From Litoreibacter meonggei (GTDB lineage: Bacteria > Pseudomonadota > Alphaproteobacteria > Rhodobacterales > Rhodobacteraceae): a DNA stretch of 64,000 nt. Positions 17,428 to 27,178 of this stretch are shown in pieces. Numbering within the stretch: the first letter of the stretch is position 1; the number at the start of each line of letters is the position of its first letter. Location of the stretch: positions 186,001-250,000 of the forward strand of contig NZ_RCCE01000004.1 of the NCBI RefSeq assembly GCF_003663885.1, read 5' to 3'. The notes beneath the pieces were generated by a model. That model was not told the origin of the DNA and searched no databases. It saw only the letters and a list, made by a program, of their open reading frames with translations. The position numbers and the translations under genes were made by a program.

Positions 17428-19005
17428 CTATTCCCACTCGATGGTGCCCGGAGGCTTCGAGGTGATGTCATAAGTGACGCGATTGATGCCCGGCACCTCG
17501 TTGATGATGCGTGTCGCGGTTTCGCCCAAAAATTCATGGCTGAACGGGTAGTAATCCGCCGTCATGCCATCGACCGAGGTCACCGCCCGCAGCGCACAGG
17601 CAAAATCATACGTGCGCCCGTCGCCCATTACACCCACCGTACGCACCGGCAGAATCGCAACGAACGCTTGCCAAATTTCGTCGTACAACCCGTGCTTGCG
17701 AATTTGATCGATATACACCGCATCAGCCTCGCGCAGGATGTCGAGCTTGGCGCGGGTGATCTCGCCGGGGCAGCGAATAGCCAGACCCGGTCCGGGGAAG
17801 GGGTGGCGGCCGATGAAGGATGGGGGCAGGCCGAGTTCCGCGCCGAGTGCGCGCACCTCGTCTTTGAACAGCTCGCGCAGCGGTTCGACCAGCTTCAGGC
17901 CCATCTTTTCCGGCAAACCACCGACATTGTGGTGGGACTTGATCGTCACCGACGGCCCGCCGGAGAAGCTGACGCTTTCGATCACGTCGGGGTAGAGCGT
18001 GCCTTGCGCCAAAAACTTGGCGTCGTCGATTTCGTTGGCGTATTTTTGGAACACATCAATAAACAGCTTACCGATGATCTTGCGCTTGGTTTCGGGGTCG
18101 CTTTGGCCGTCCAACTCGCCCAAGAACAAGTCCTGCTCATCCGCATGGATCAGCTTCATATTGTAGTTGTCGCGGAACATGGTGACGACCTCTTCGGCCT
18201 CGCCTTTGCGCAGCAAGCCGTGGTCAACAAAGACGCAGGTCAACTGATCGCCGATAGCTTCGTGCAGCAATACTGCCGCAACGGACGAATCCACGCCACC
18301 GGACAGGCCGCAGATCACATGGCTGGTGCCAACCTGTTCGCGGATAGCCGCGATGGCCTGTTCGCGATACGTGCCCATTGTCCAGTCGCCGGAAAAGCCC
18401 GCCATGCGAACGAAATTCTCGTATAGCTTCGCGCCGTTGGGGGTGTGGTGCACCTCGGGGTGGAACTGCACCGCGTAGAAATTGCGGCTCACATCGGCGG
18501 TGATCGCGTAAGGGGCATTGGGCGATGTGCCGTAAACCTCGAAGCCCGGCGCGATTTCCGAGACGTGGTCGCCATGCGACATCCAGACCTGCTCTTTGTC
18601 GGTCAAAAACCAGCCTTGAAGCAACTCGAGTTCCCCATGGGGAACGACGTAAGCGCGGCCAAATTCCGCGGTGCCATGACCTCGTTCAACCAGCCCGCCA
18701 AGGCCTTGCATCATGACTTGTTGACCGTAACAAATACCCAAGATGGGAACACCTAGATCGTAGACGCGTTCCGGTGGGCGCGGCGAGCCCTCGTCAATGA
18801 CCGAACACGGGCCACCGGAGAAGATAACCGCCTTTGGGGCAAACTCCGCCAGAAACGCATCATCCACGTTTTGATAGGGGTGTATTTCGCAATAGACATT
18901 CAACTCGCGCAAGCGGCGCGCGATCAGTTGGGTGACCTGCGACCCGAAGTCGATGATCAGAAGTTTTTCATGGGTGGCGGCGGGGTCGATGAGATGATCT
19001 GTCAT
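17428..19005 (-). CDS. guaA: GMP synthase (glutamine-hydrolysing)
   Basis: 525-residue GuaA, which aminates XMP to GMP. The N-terminal class I glutaminase has LGICYGQQ with the nucleophilic Cys (near residue 95) and [11 protein letters not shown] with the His and Glu. The ATP pyrophosphatase P-loop is [12 protein letters not shown], and the C-terminal dimerisation domain ends in [18 protein letters not shown], the usual GuaA end. Length is normal. Convergent with the FGGY kinase with a single base between the stop codons. Confidence 0.98.
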   Translation of the reverse strand: MTDHLIDPAATHEKLLIIDFGSQVTQLIARRLRELNVYCEIHPYQNVDDAFLAEFAPKAVIFSGGPCSVIDEGSPRPPERVYDLGVPILGICYGQQVMMQGLGGLVERGHGTAEFGRAYVVPHGELELLQGWFLTDKEQVWMSHGDHVSEIAPGFEVYGTSPNAPYAITADVSRNFYAVQFHPEVHHTPNGAKLYENFVRMAGFSGDWTMGTYREQAIAAIREQVGTSHVICGLSGGVDSSVAAVLLHEAIGDQLTCVFVDHGLLRKGEAEEVVTMFRDNYNMKLIHADEQDLFLGELDGQSDPETKRKIIGKLFIDVFQKYANEIDDAKFLAQGTLYPDVIESVSFSGGPSVTIKSHHNVGGLPEKMGLKLVEPLRELFKDEVRALGAELGLPPSFIGRHPFPGPGLAIRCPGEITRAKLDILREADAVYIDQIRKHGLYDEIWQAFVAILPVRTVGVMGDGRTYDFACALRAVTSVDGMTADYYPFSHEFLGETATRIINEVPGINRVTYDITSKPPGTIEWE

Positions 19006-19181
19006 GCATGCTGATTATTGGGCCTCTGCGACCGTTGCAAGGGGGTGCGCACCGCGCGCAGGCTCCGCGCGGTGGATAATAATCCCCCCATGTCGCTTTT
19101 TCGCCGTAAGGGACGGATTTGGGCGTCGCCTGTACGTGGGGTGAGGTAATCACGATGACAAGTAATATCGGGGAGTAGACG

Positions 19182-20723
19182 ATGACCGACACAGCAGCAC
19201 CACGCAGACGCGCACGCGGGGGCGGCGGGGCCGCCCGCCGTGCGGAACGCACCGCCGTCTCGGTAGAGACCGCGAAATACATTGAGCGCAACATCCCCAA
19301 CTTTGAAGTGCTGACGGAAGAGGCGCTCCAAATCATTGAGACCAACGCGGAAACCGTTCTGGCTGAAATTGGCGTGAACTTTGTCGACAACCCTTATGCG
19401 CTGGACTTGTGGCGCGAAGCTGGGGCCGAGGTCATCGGGGAGCGCGTGCGCATTCCCCGCGGGCTGGCGCGTAAGTTGTGCAAGACCGCACCATCCACGA
19501 TCACCCAACACGCCCGCAACCCGGAGCGGTCAGTGGAGATCGGTGGCAAGAACCTCGTGATTGCCCCCGTCTATGGCCCGCCCTTTGTGCGTGACGCGGA
19601 AGGTGGCCGCCGCTACGCGACGATGGAAGACTTCAACAAATTCGTGAAGCTGGGCTATATGTCCAAATGGTTGCACCACTCCGGCGGCACAGTCTGTGAA
19701 CCGACGGATGTGCCGGTTAACAAGCGCCACCTGGATATGCTCTACGCCCACATGTCGCTCAGCGATAAACCGTTCATGGGGTCCGTGACCGAACCATCTC
19801 GCGCTCAAGATTCTGTCGACATGTGCGAGATACTGTTTGACGGTTTGGACGGGCGCACAGTGATGACCTCGCTCATCAACATCAACTCCCCCATGACGTT
19901 TGATTCGATCATGATGGGAGCGTTGGAGATTTACGCGCGCGCCAATCAGGCCTGTATTATCTCTCCGTTCATTGTTGGTGGTGCGATGGCTCCGGTCTCC
20001 GTGGCGGGAACGTTGACGCAGGTTTTGGCCGAGGTTCTGGCAGGCGTGGCGTATAGCCAGCTGGTCAAACCCGGTGCACCAGTGATCTTCGGGGCGTTCG
20101 TGACGTCGATCGACATGAACTCAGGCGCGCCGACCTTCGGGACGCCGGAAGCTTCGCACATTACTTACGGGGCAGGGCAGTTGGCGCGGCGTCTCGGATT
20201 GCCATACCGCTCCGCCGGATCGTTTTGCGGGTCCAAACTTCCCGATGCGCAGGCGGCCTATGAGACGGCGAACTCGCTGAACATGGGGCTTTTGTCAGGC
20301 GTGAACTTCATGCTGCACGGCTGCGGTTGGTTGGAAGGCGGCCTGGTCGCCTCGTTCGAGAAATTCGTGATGGATGCCGATCAGCTTGGCGCGCTGCATC
20401 ATTTCGCCAAAGGCGTAAGCGTCGATGAGAACGCACAAGCGATGGGGGCCATTGAAGAGGTTGGTCCCGGCGGTCACTACTTAGGGTGCGAGCACACGCA
20501 AAATAACTTCAAGACAGCGTTCTGGCGGTCTGACCTGTTTGACTACAAACCCTTCGAGACATGGGCCGATGACGGTAAGCGGGACACCGTCGCCCTCGCG
20601 TCGGTCCGCGTAGAAAAACAGATCAACGATTACCAGCAGCCCCATTTGGATCCCGCCATAGACGAGGCCCTGCGGGCCTATGTGCGTGAGAAGAAAGACA
20701 GCATGCCAGATTCCTTTATGTAG
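19182..20723 (+). CDS. Trimethylamine methyltransferase family protein (MttB-like, non-pyrrolysine)
   Basis: 513-residue member of the MttB superfamily, TIM-barrel enzymes moving methyl groups from quaternary or tertiary amines to a corrinoid protein. Matches include KLCKTAPSTITQHARNP near residue 103 and LAEVLAGVAYSQLVKPGAPVIFG near 290. The frame has no internal UAG, so it is of the non-pyrrolysine kind, as in glycine betaine methyltransferase. The first 25 residues are an Arg/Gly-rich tail. No corrinoid protein or reductive activase gene is nearby, so the methyl acceptor is unknown. Preceded by GGGGAG. Confidence 0.88.
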   Translation: MTDTAAPRRRARGGGGAARRAERTAVSVETAKYIERNIPNFEVLTEEALQIIETNAETVLAEIGVNFVDNPYALDLWREAGAEVIGERVRIPRGLARKLCKTAPSTITQHARNPERSVEIGGKNLVIAPVYGPPFVRDAEGGRRYATMEDFNKFVKLGYMSKWLHHSGGTVCEPTDVPVNKRHLDMLYAHMSLSDKPFMGSVTEPSRAQDSVDMCEILFDGLDGRTVMTSLININSPMTFDSIMMGALEIYARANQACIISPFIVGGAMAPVSVAGTLTQVLAEVLAGVAYSQLVKPGAPVIFGAFVTSIDMNSGAPTFGTPEASHITYGAGQLARRLGLPYRSAGSFCGSKLPDAQAAYETANSLNMGLLSGVNFMLHGCGWLEGGLVASFEKFVMDADQLGALHHFAKGVSVDENAQAMGAIEEVGPGGHYLGCEHTQNNFKTAFWRSDLFDYKPFETWADDGKRDTVALASVRVEKQINDYQQPHLDPAIDEALRAYVREKKDSMPDSFM

Positions 20724-20726
20724 GAT

Positions 20727-21050
20727 CTAAACAACTGTGGGTCGCCAACCCGGGCGGCCCGCGCCGCGTGCCGGTGTTGGCAGCGCGCGGCTTTCGGCCA
20801 TCAGGGCGATTAGCAGCTCAATGTGCTTGTTCACATTGTAGGTCCCATCGTGGGCCAGTCGCGTTTGCTCCAACTGTTCCTCTTGATGCAATAATGTTTC
20901 CACAACAATCCGCGGTGAATCCGAGCGGGACTGTCCCGTGATGCGGCGCAAATCGCGGTTGCGTTGATAGTGGCTTATGCCGTGACGTGCTGCGCGCACC
21001 AACAGGCGGGGTCGGCGAAGGTCGGTGAGTTGGCGAGTCAGGTCGATCAT
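20727..21050 (-). CDS. DUF6477 family protein
   Basis: 107-residue protein. The start MIDLTRQLTDLRRPRLLVRAAR is characteristic of the DUF6477 family, which I recall from Rhodobacterales only. It is basic, probably mainly helical, and ends in a Pro/Gly/Arg-rich tail. No membrane segments, metal motifs or known fold are evident; function unknown. Convergent with the MttB-like gene, three bases apart, and divergent from the DUF6456 gene. Confidence 0.75.
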   Translation of the reverse strand: MIDLTRQLTDLRRPRLLVRAARHGISHYQRNRDLRRITGQSRSDSPRIVVETLLHQEEQLEQTRLAHDGTYNVNKHIELLIALMAESRALPTPARGAGRPGWRPTVV

Positions 21051-21131
21051 GTAGTGCTCCGAAATTGAATTGATGTCCGTAGCCTAAGGGAGCGCGCGCC
21101 GCTGTTGCGCGACGATTGTGCCTGCGGACGC

Positions 21132-21163
21132 TTCGGAAACAACTGTTTACGTTTCGGAAACAA
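21132..21163. promoter_or_regulatory. Direct repeat TTCGGAAACAA, two copies 21 bp apart
   Basis: TTCGGAAACAA occurs at 21132-21142 and again at 21153-21163, exactly two helical turns apart. The second copy is part of the palindrome GTTTC-G-GAAAC. It lies between divergent DUF6477 and DUF6456 genes, so it could be a regulator site for either. Confidence 0.4.
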
Positions 21164-21277
21164 ATTCACGCAATTGGAGCGCTTGTTAACCAACTTGTAA
21201 GTAATACAACCTCAAGTTGTGTGCGTTGCTTAGGGGTTTCTGCCGCCTTTGCCCTACCGATTTAGGGGACGCCACAT

Positions 21278-22456
21278 ATGTTTTCTGCCGCCATTTCGCC
21301 ACCAGATTCTCTGTTTCCAAATTGGATTCCAGAAGCCGCGCGCCGGTATCTGATCCATACCGAAAAAGGATTGTCTCTCAGAGATTTAGCACGGCGTGAA
21401 GGATGCCATGCATCTACCATATTACGGCAAGTGCGCCGCTTTGAGAACCGACGTGATGACCCGCTGGTTGATGAGGCGCTCCTCCGTCTGAGCAACGATT
21501 TGAACACTCGCGAAACGACAGCTTCCCTACAAGGACCGCAAAATATGACAGCGCACGCACGTAACCATTCCGAAACCTATTCCAAGCCCATTACTGCCCA
21601 CATCACTACTGGTCCATCACTGCTAGATGATGACGAAAAACTTGCACGAGAAGCGCGCCGTGTGTTGCGCCGATTATGTGAAACCGGCGCGGTACTGGCG
21701 CTCGCCGCTGACATGGACAAGGCGGTTGTGCTGCGATCCTTCAAGGATGGCCCGCCCACCCGTACGGCTGTCGTCCCGCGCGACGTGGCGCAAGCCTTTG
21801 CGTTGAAAGACTGGATTAGCTGTTCGCGCCTGGGACGTGTCGCGAGCTACACCATCACGTCTGCCGGTCGTGCGGCGCTGAAGGGCTATCTTACCGAAGA
21901 CATGGAGCGGAAGCGCCGCGCCCGAGGCGATCAAGATGGGGTGAGCCCGTTTCGTGACCCACAAGCTGATTGGGAAGCAAAAATGGGTCACGTCACGTCT
22001 GACGGGATGGCCCGACCAACCATGGCCGAGAGCCCTTTGGCGATGTTGGCGCGGCGGCGTGATAAGGAGGGCCGCTCGTTTCTAGCAGCGGACCTTGTAC
22101 AAGCCGGAGAGCGGTTCCGTGAAGACTACGAACTGGCGCAAATGGGCCAAGGCGCCGCGCAACACTGGGATAAATTCATGGCGTCAGGTGACAGGTCGGT
22201 GTTGACTGGTGACAACGCGATTGCCGAAGGAGCGAAAGCCGCACGCGAACGCATGTTATCAGCTCTTGACGAGCTTGGTCCCGGTCTGAGTGATATCATC
22301 ATGCGGTGTTGTTGTTTTCTGGAAGGTCTCGAGACAGCGGAAAAGCGTATGGGGTGGTCGGCCCGCTCGGGTAAAGTTGTGCTCCGGATTGCCCTACAGC
22401 GTTTGCACCGCCACTACATGGATGCGAATGGACATGTGAGCGCGATGATTGGCTGA
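21278..22456 (+). CDS. DUF6456 domain protein with N-terminal helix-turn-helix
   Basis: 392-residue protein. Near residue 30 GLSLRDLARREGCHASTILRQVRRFENRRDDP is a helix-turn-helix of the resolvase/Homeodomain-like kind. The C-terminal half (about 225-385) has SPLAMLARRRDKEGRSFLAADLVQAGERFREDYELAQMG, the mark of the DUF6456 domain, found in alphaproteobacteria and of unknown role. A DNA-binding regulator is the likeliest job. Single gene with its own promoter region and a strong terminator. The first in-frame ATG is used; ribosome site weak (GGGGACGCC). Confidence 0.8.
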   Translation: MFSAAISPPDSLFPNWIPEAARRYLIHTEKGLSLRDLARREGCHASTILRQVRRFENRRDDPLVDEALLRLSNDLNTRETTASLQGPQNMTAHARNHSETYSKPITAHITTGPSLLDDDEKLAREARRVLRRLCETGAVLALAADMDKAVVLRSFKDGPPTRTAVVPRDVAQAFALKDWISCSRLGRVASYTITSAGRAALKGYLTEDMERKRRARGDQDGVSPFRDPQADWEAKMGHVTSDGMARPTMAESPLAMLARRRDKEGRSFLAADLVQAGERFREDYELAQMGQGAAQHWDKFMASGDRSVLTGDNAIAEGAKAARERMLSALDELGPGLSDIIMRCCCFLEGLETAEKRMGWSARSGKVVLRIALQRLHRHYMDANGHVSAMIG

Positions 22457-22483
22457 CCAACGCCGTCGTCTTTAAAGCCGTGA

Positions 22484-22516
22484 AGGGCGTCCGAGAGTTC
22501 GGACGCTCTTTTTTTG
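22484..22516 (+). terminator. Intrinsic terminator after the DUF6456 gene
   Basis: An 11-bp stem (AGGGCGTCCGA with TCGGACGCTCT, one G-T pair), GAGT loop, then seven T. It starts 28 bases after the stop. Confidence 0.92.
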
Positions 22517-22635
22517 CTTAGTCTAAGCCCGTGGGCATGCCCGCCCCTTGTATCGTGGACCTGCGACAATACTTCGTTTAGCGTTAAACTAAGTTATGGC
22601 GTATACGCTGAGCGATCCCAATTGGAGCCGACAAC

Positions 22636-23595
22636 ATGGCCACCCGCGACCTGAAAATTCCAAGCCAACGCCACCCCGAAAAGGCAAAACGACCTGATAA
22701 TGCGCAACCTCGGAAGCCTGCCTGGATTCGAGTGAAAGCGCCTGTTGGTGAAGGCTACAAAGAGACGCATAAGATCATGCGCGAGCACAAGCTCACCACG
22801 GTGTGCGAAGAGGCCGGTTGCCCCAATGTTGGCGAATGCTGGAACCAAGGCCACGCCACCATGATGATTATGGGTGAGGTTTGCACGCGGGCTTGCACCT
22901 TCTGCAACATCGCGACTGGCAAACCGCCGGAAGACTTAGACGTATTCGAGCCGGGCCGCGTCGCGGACGCAGTGAAGAAATTGGGGCTGAACCACGTGGT
23001 TATCACCTCCGTTGATCGCGATGACATTGAGGACGGAGGGGCGGAGCATTTTGCGCAGACCATCCGCGCAATTCGTCGCCAATCGCCAGCAACCACGATT
23101 GAAATTCTGACACCGGATTTTATTCGCTGTGATCCCAAAGTCTTGGAGGTTGTTGTTGAAGCGCGCCCCGATGTATTTAATCACAATCTAGAAACCGTAC
23201 CGGGCCTTTACCCGGAGGTGCGCCCCGGTGCGCGATATTTCCACTCCTTGCGTCTGTTGCAACGGGTGAAAGAGATGGATCCGACGATGTTCACCAAATC
23301 GGGCATCATGGTGGGTCTTGGCGAAGATCGCCAATCGGTGATGCAAGTCATGGAAGACATGCGCGCGGCCGACATTGATTTCCTGACCATCGGGCAATAT
23401 TTGCAACCGACGCCGAAACATCATCGCGTCGACCGCTTTGTGACGCCAGAAGAGTTTGCAGCGTACGAGAAAGCAGCGTTTGGTAAGGGGTTCCTAATGG
23501 TCTCGGCCACGCCTTTGACGCGGTCAAGCTATCACGCAGGCGACGACTTCGCGAAACTGCGCGAGGCCCGTCTGGCGAAGATGAGCAAGGCCTAG
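22636..23595 (+). CDS. lipA: Lipoyl synthase
   Basis: 319-residue radical SAM enzyme that inserts two sulfurs into octanoyl groups to make lipoyl cofactor on 2-oxoacid dehydrogenases and GcvH. The auxiliary cluster cysteines are in [14 protein letters not shown] (near residue 57) and the radical SAM cluster in CTRACTFCN (near 81). [17 protein letters not shown] and [21 protein letters not shown] are diagnostic, and the C-terminal [10 protein letters not shown] carries the conserved RSSY serine that ligates the auxiliary cluster. Length normal. Convergent with a cytochrome gene three bases away. Confidence 0.98.
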   Translation: MATRDLKIPSQRHPEKAKRPDNAQPRKPAWIRVKAPVGEGYKETHKIMREHKLTTVCEEAGCPNVGECWNQGHATMMIMGEVCTRACTFCNIATGKPPEDLDVFEPGRVADAVKKLGLNHVVITSVDRDDIEDGGAEHFAQTIRAIRRQSPATTIEILTPDFIRCDPKVLEVVVEARPDVFNHNLETVPGLYPEVRPGARYFHSLRLLQRVKEMDPTMFTKSGIMVGLGEDRQSVMQVMEDMRAADIDFLTIGQYLQPTPKHHRVDRFVTPEEFAAYEKAAFGKGFLMVSATPLTRSSYHAGDDFAKLREARLAKMSKA

Positions 23596-23598
23596 CAC

Positions 23599-24495
23599 TT
23601 ACTGTTTGGCGATCGGCGGCACAGCCTTGAGATAGTCGACGATGGCCATTCGATCTGACTCAGGCAACCTCGCCAAGTTCTGCACCACCGACGCCATATG
23701 CCCTCCGGCGCTGTCGTAATCGGGGGTGAGGCCGGTTGTGAAATAAGCCATCAAATCAATCTCTGACCAATCCAACGCTGCGGGGGTGATGTTCGGTATA
23801 CGACCTTTGCCATTTGGATTGGGCGCACCGCCAAGCCAACGCGCGGTGTTTAGCCCGCCCAAGGCGTTACGTTCGGTATGACATTCGGTGCAATGGGACA
23901 ACGCCTCGACAAGATACGTGCCGCGGTCGATGGATGGCGATTGTTCCAACAATGCAGGGGCCTTCGGCGTGCCGAAAAGAAACTTCCACCCCCCCAAACT
24001 ACGCCGGATATTGAACGGAAACCCCACGTCATGCGCGCGGGACGGCGTGGCATCCGCAGGTAGGGTTTGCATGAACGCATAGAGCGCCGCCACGTCTTCA
24101 GGCCGAGCTTTGGCATATGCGGTGTAGGGAAATGCGGGATAATAATGCGCGCCCTCGGGGCTGACGCCAGCCTGCACCGCATTGGCAAATTGCAAAAGAG
24201 TCCAGGCGCCGATGCCTTCGGGCGACGGCGATATATTGGGCGCGTAGAAGGTGCCAAAATCGCTGGGGAAGGCCTGACCGCCAGCAAGGGCCGGTGTGTC
24301 GGCTTCTTCAGTGCCGGGGGCGACGTGGCAAGATGCGCAACCCGCTGCCCAGAATACCTGCTCCCCAAGGGCAATGTCAGCGTCTGCTGTGACTAATGCG
24401 GTTTCCGTCGAATGCGACAAGTAGGCTGGGGCGGTGATCCACCATGCGACGCCGGCGCCCAGAAGAGCGGCGGCCGCTATTGAGCGCTTGAGCAT
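23599..24495 (-). CDS. Di-heme cytochrome c
   Basis: 298-residue exported cytochrome with an N-terminal hydrophobic anchor or signal (residues 5-25). Two heme c sites are visible, CASCH near residue 53 and CTECH near 203, so there are two cytochrome c domains, with later Met residues (for example GGHMASV) as possible axial ligands. The layout resembles the cytochrome subunit of membrane-bound dehydrogenases, but no dehydrogenase lies nearby. It follows a cytochrome c' gene by three bases, so the two form an operon in a periplasmic electron-transfer role. Confidence 0.9.
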   Translation of the reverse strand: MLKRSIAAAALLGAGVAWWITAPAYLSHSTETALVTADADIALGEQVFWAAGCASCHVAPGTEEADTPALAGGQAFPSDFGTFYAPNISPSPEGIGAWTLLQFANAVQAGVSPEGAHYYPAFPYTAYAKARPEDVAALYAFMQTLPADATPSRAHDVGFPFNIRRSLGGWKFLFGTPKAPALLEQSPSIDRGTYLVEALSHCTECHTERNALGGLNTARWLGGAPNPNGKGRIPNITPAALDWSEIDLMAYFTTGLTPDYDSAGGHMASVVQNLARLPESDRMAIVDYLKAVPPIAKQ

Positions 24496-24498
24496 GAT

Positions 24499-24969
24499 TT
24501 ATTTTGGTTCGCGGTAGGCCTTGTGGCAGGCTCCGCACGCTCCGCCGACACCACCCATTGCGCCTTGTAGGCCCGCCAGATCGGTTCCGGCAACTGCTGC
24601 GAGCGCAACTGCTGCTTTGGCGAGATCATCGGCTTTGGAGTCAAAATCCGCCTTGGCGTCCCAGATCTTTGGCAAGGCGCGGGTTCCATCAATGGACATC
24701 GTATCGGTGCCGGTGGGCCACAAAAGCGATTGATCCGTTCCCGCGAGGGCTGCCAAATTGGCAGCTGCTACGGCGGCCACGTCAGCATTGTAGTCGGACT
24801 TGCCTTTGGCCATATCACCTAAGATACCCAAATTAAGCGAATAGTTCGCCATCAAACCGTTGCGCGCTTTGACTTCTGCCGGAGGTCCTGCGTGACCGTC
24901 TGCGAGTGCCATTCCGGAAATCAAGCTAGCGGTCATAGCCGTTGTTGCCAGTGCTCGTATCAGCGTCAT
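24499..24969 (-). CDS. Cytochrome c' (class II)
   Basis: 156-residue class II cytochrome. A signal sequence ending in MALADG is followed by a four-helix-bundle sequence, and the single heme site CGACH lies nearly at the C-terminus (GGACGACHKAYREPK), the position that defines cytochrome c'. Family members bind NO and CO and may protect against nitric oxide. The start is the ATG with GGAGGAC upstream; an in-frame ATG five codons earlier is unlikely because it precedes that ribosome site. Co-transcribed with the di-heme cytochrome gene. Confidence 0.92.
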   Translation of the reverse strand: MTLIRALATTAMTASLISGMALADGHAGPPAEVKARNGLMANYSLNLGILGDMAKGKSDYNADVAAVAAANLAALAGTDQSLLWPTGTDTMSIDGTRALPKIWDAKADFDSKADDLAKAAVALAAVAGTDLAGLQGAMGGVGGACGACHKAYREPK

Positions 24970-25063
24970 GTGGTCGTCCTCCAAAAAACGTTATGATTAC
25001 GGAAATGCTACCTGTTATGAAATGTAACGCTAGTATGTATTTTTTGAGGAGGTCTGTGAATAA

Positions 25064-25933
25064 ATGCACAGGTTCAACTGGGACGATCTAAAATACATAC
25101 TCGCGGTTGCAGACAGCGGCTCGGTGTCAAAGGCAGGGCGGTTGCTTCAAGTCAACCACGCCACGGTATTGCGGCGGGTCACACTCTTCGAGGAACGCTT
25201 TGGGTTAAGTGTTTTTGACCGCACGCCTCAAGGCTATCGCCTGCCAAAAGAAAACGAGCATCTGATAGAAACGATCCGAGAGGTCGATCATTCGGTGCGT
25301 TCTGTTGAACGGCTGATCGAAGGCGGCAAGGCACCTTTGAGCGGGAGGGTCAGGATCACCTCGACGGATACGTTATGCCATTCAGTTCTGCCTTCCATAG
25401 TGTCTGACATGCAGGCGGACTCTGACGGATTGACGCTAGAATTGATTTCGACGAATGCCCATTTGGACATGACCCGACTGGATGCGGACATAACGGTACG
25501 CCCGACGGCACAATTGCCTGATCACTTGATCGGTGAGCGGGCTGGAGAATTGGTGTTCGGGGTTTACGGGCCGGCGCGACCTTCGGAAATGGGAGACACA
25601 GATTGGTTAGGGCTCTCTGGCCCATTGTCGCGCAGCGCACCAGCACGCTGGATGGAAGAGAACCTCAATGCCACCCAAGTTAAAGGGTCGGCAGACAGTT
25701 TTTTGACGTTGCGAGAAATGGTTGCTGCCAGCGCCGGACTGGCGTTTTTGCCAACATTGATAGGGACGGGAGACCCTCGATTGCGCGAGCGTTTGGGCAT
25801 AGCTCCGCGATTTTCTGTGCCGATCTGGGTTGCAAGCCATGCCGACCTGCATAGCATCCCACGCATTGTGCAAGTATCTCGCTTGCTGGTCACCAAACTT
25901 ATGCAGAAGGCTGAAACTTTATCAGGTCGTTAG
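25064..25933 (+). CDS. LysR-family transcriptional regulator
   Basis: 289-residue LysR-type regulator. The N-terminal winged helix-turn-helix is WDDLKYILAVADSGSVSKAGRLLQVNHATVLRRVTLFEERFGLSVFDRTPQGY. The remainder is the effector-binding domain starting near residue 95 (GRVRITSTDTLCHSVLPSIV). The group regulates single, often divergent genes; here it is divergent from the cytochrome c' gene 94 bases away, so that operon is the natural candidate target. Its stop shares the bases TTAG at 25930-25933 with the convergent small membrane protein gene. Confidence 0.92.
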   Translation: MHRFNWDDLKYILAVADSGSVSKAGRLLQVNHATVLRRVTLFEERFGLSVFDRTPQGYRLPKENEHLIETIREVDHSVRSVERLIEGGKAPLSGRVRITSTDTLCHSVLPSIVSDMQADSDGLTLELISTNAHLDMTRLDADITVRPTAQLPDHLIGERAGELVFGVYGPARPSEMGDTDWLGLSGPLSRSAPARWMEENLNATQVKGSADSFLTLREMVAASAGLAFLPTLIGTGDPRLRERLGIAPRFSVPIWVASHADLHSIPRIVQVSRLLVTKLMQKAETLSGR

Positions 25934-26109
25934 TATCGCGGAAGACGCGGTGTGCGCTCCATTTTGGCCCAATCGGGCCAGCCAATATAATACTCTATCA
26001 ATGCGATCGCGATACAGACGACGATCAGGCCGACCACCAGCTTGACCCGGCGCTCGGATGGCGGACGGCGCGCCCATATGGACGCCCGCCACAGCCAGCG
26101 CCAGTTCAT
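25930..26109 (-). CDS. Small single-pass membrane protein (59 residues)
   Basis: 59-residue protein. The start [15 protein letters not shown] is rich in Trp and Arg; one membrane helix follows (about residues 23-43, [19 protein letters not shown]), and the end is hydrophilic ([13 protein letters not shown]). Positive charge before the helix suggests the N-terminus is inside. The ATG overlaps the TGA stop of hpt (ATGA at 26106-26109), strong evidence for translation in the hpt operon, and the stop overlaps that of the LysR gene. No function known. Confidence 0.75.
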   Translation of the reverse strand: MNWRWLWRASIWARRPPSERRVKLVVGLIVVCIAIALIEYYIGWPDWAKMERTPRLPRY

Positions 26110-26642
26110 GTAAAGCGGACCTTTCCGATATAGGGCAGGTTGCGGTTACGTTGTGCATAGTCGATGCCGTAGCCGACGACGAATTCGTCGGGGATGTCGA
26201 AACCGGTCCATGTGGCCTTGATGTCGACTTCGCGGCGGGTGGGTTTGTCAAGCAGAGCGATTGTCTCGATACGGGCGGGGGAGCGGCTTTCCAGCAGGTG
26301 CAACACATGCGACAGGGTAAAGCCGGTATCCACGATGTCTTCCACCACCAGCACATCACGCCCGCCGATTTCGCCACGCAAGTCTTTCAAGATGCGCACC
26401 TCGCGAGAGCTTTCCATGCCGTCGCCGTAGCTGGAGGCTTCCAGAAAATCGACCTCCACCGGCAGGTCCAACTCGCGCACAAGATCCGCGATGAACACAA
26501 ACGATCCGCGCAGAAGACCAACCACGACAAGTTTGTCAGTGTCCGCAAAACGATCGTGAATTTCACGCGCAAGTGTCTCGATGCGGGCGGCGATGGACTT
26601 CGCCGAGATCAACTCGTCGATGACATAGGGTGGATGAGACAT
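26106..26642 (-). CDS. hpt: Hypoxanthine phosphoribosyltransferase
   Basis: 178-residue type I phosphoribosyltransferase of purine salvage, making IMP or GMP from PRPP and base. The PRPP-binding motif is [16 protein letters not shown] near residue 97; [19 protein letters not shown] near 40 is the PP loop region, and [22 protein letters not shown] near 150 is the HPRT C-terminal signature with the aromatic that stacks on the purine. Overlaps the 59-residue membrane protein gene downstream. Confidence 0.95.
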   Translation of the reverse strand: MSHPPYVIDELISAKSIAARIETLAREIHDRFADTDKLVVVGLLRGSFVFIADLVRELDLPVEVDFLEASSYGDGMESSREVRILKDLRGEIGGRDVLVVEDIVDTGFTLSHVLHLLESRSPARIETIALLDKPTRREVDIKATWTGFDIPDEFVVGYGIDYAQRNRNLPYIGKVRFT

Positions 26643-26719
26643 GTTATCCCCTTGAAATTTGCGTCAGGCTGGGGGACACCCCCCGGCAACCCGTCGAGCA
26701 AGCAGAGCCCCTAACGCCT

Positions 26720-27175
26720 ATGCCAAGTCACCGCGAAAAACGCAAGCTGCCCTATAGTGCAGATCAGATGTACGCTCTGGTCGCTGATGTGGCGAAGTAT
26801 CCCGAGTTCCTGCCGTGGTGTTCCGCAGCGCGCATTCGATCCCGTGCTGAAGAAGGTGCTGCCGAGGTCATGTTGGCCGACTTGGTGATCAGCTTCAAAG
26901 TCTTCCGCGAGCGGTTCGGCAGCAAGGTTACGCTTTGGGCGGACGACATGAAGATCGACACGGAATACCTTGATGGACCGTTTAAATTCCTCAAGAGCAC
27001 TTGGGATTTCCGGGCTTTGGGGGACTGCGAATGCGAGGTCGAATTTTTCGTCGAGTTCGAGTTCAAGAATCGCATCTTGCAGGGCGCCGCAGGGCTGTTT
27101 TTCAATGAAGCCATGCAGCGCGTCGTACGCGCGTTCGAGGCGCGCGCGCAGGAATTGCACGGGCAAAAGGCATAG
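26720..27175 (+). CDS. COQ10/RatA-type START domain protein (ubiquinone-binding)
   Basis: 151-residue START-like protein of the COQ10/RatA group, which binds ubiquinone and supports its delivery or respiration. Signatures are KLPYSADQMYALVADVAKYPEFLPWC, and a final RVVRAFEARAQELHG helix. The ATG at 26720 gives the standard N-terminus; upstream in-frame codons have no homology. Divergent from hpt and convergent with mnmA. Confidence 0.9.
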   Translation: MPSHREKRKLPYSADQMYALVADVAKYPEFLPWCSAARIRSRAEEGAAEVMLADLVISFKVFRERFGSKVTLWADDMKIDTEYLDGPFKFLKSTWDFRALGDCECEVEFFVEFEFKNRILQGAAGLFFNEAMQRVVRAFEARAQELHGQKA

Positions 27176-27178
27176 CGC

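Noticed and set aside
19182-20723. Pyrrolysine-containing trimethylamine methyltransferase.
   Set aside because: The frame is complete without any internal TAG.
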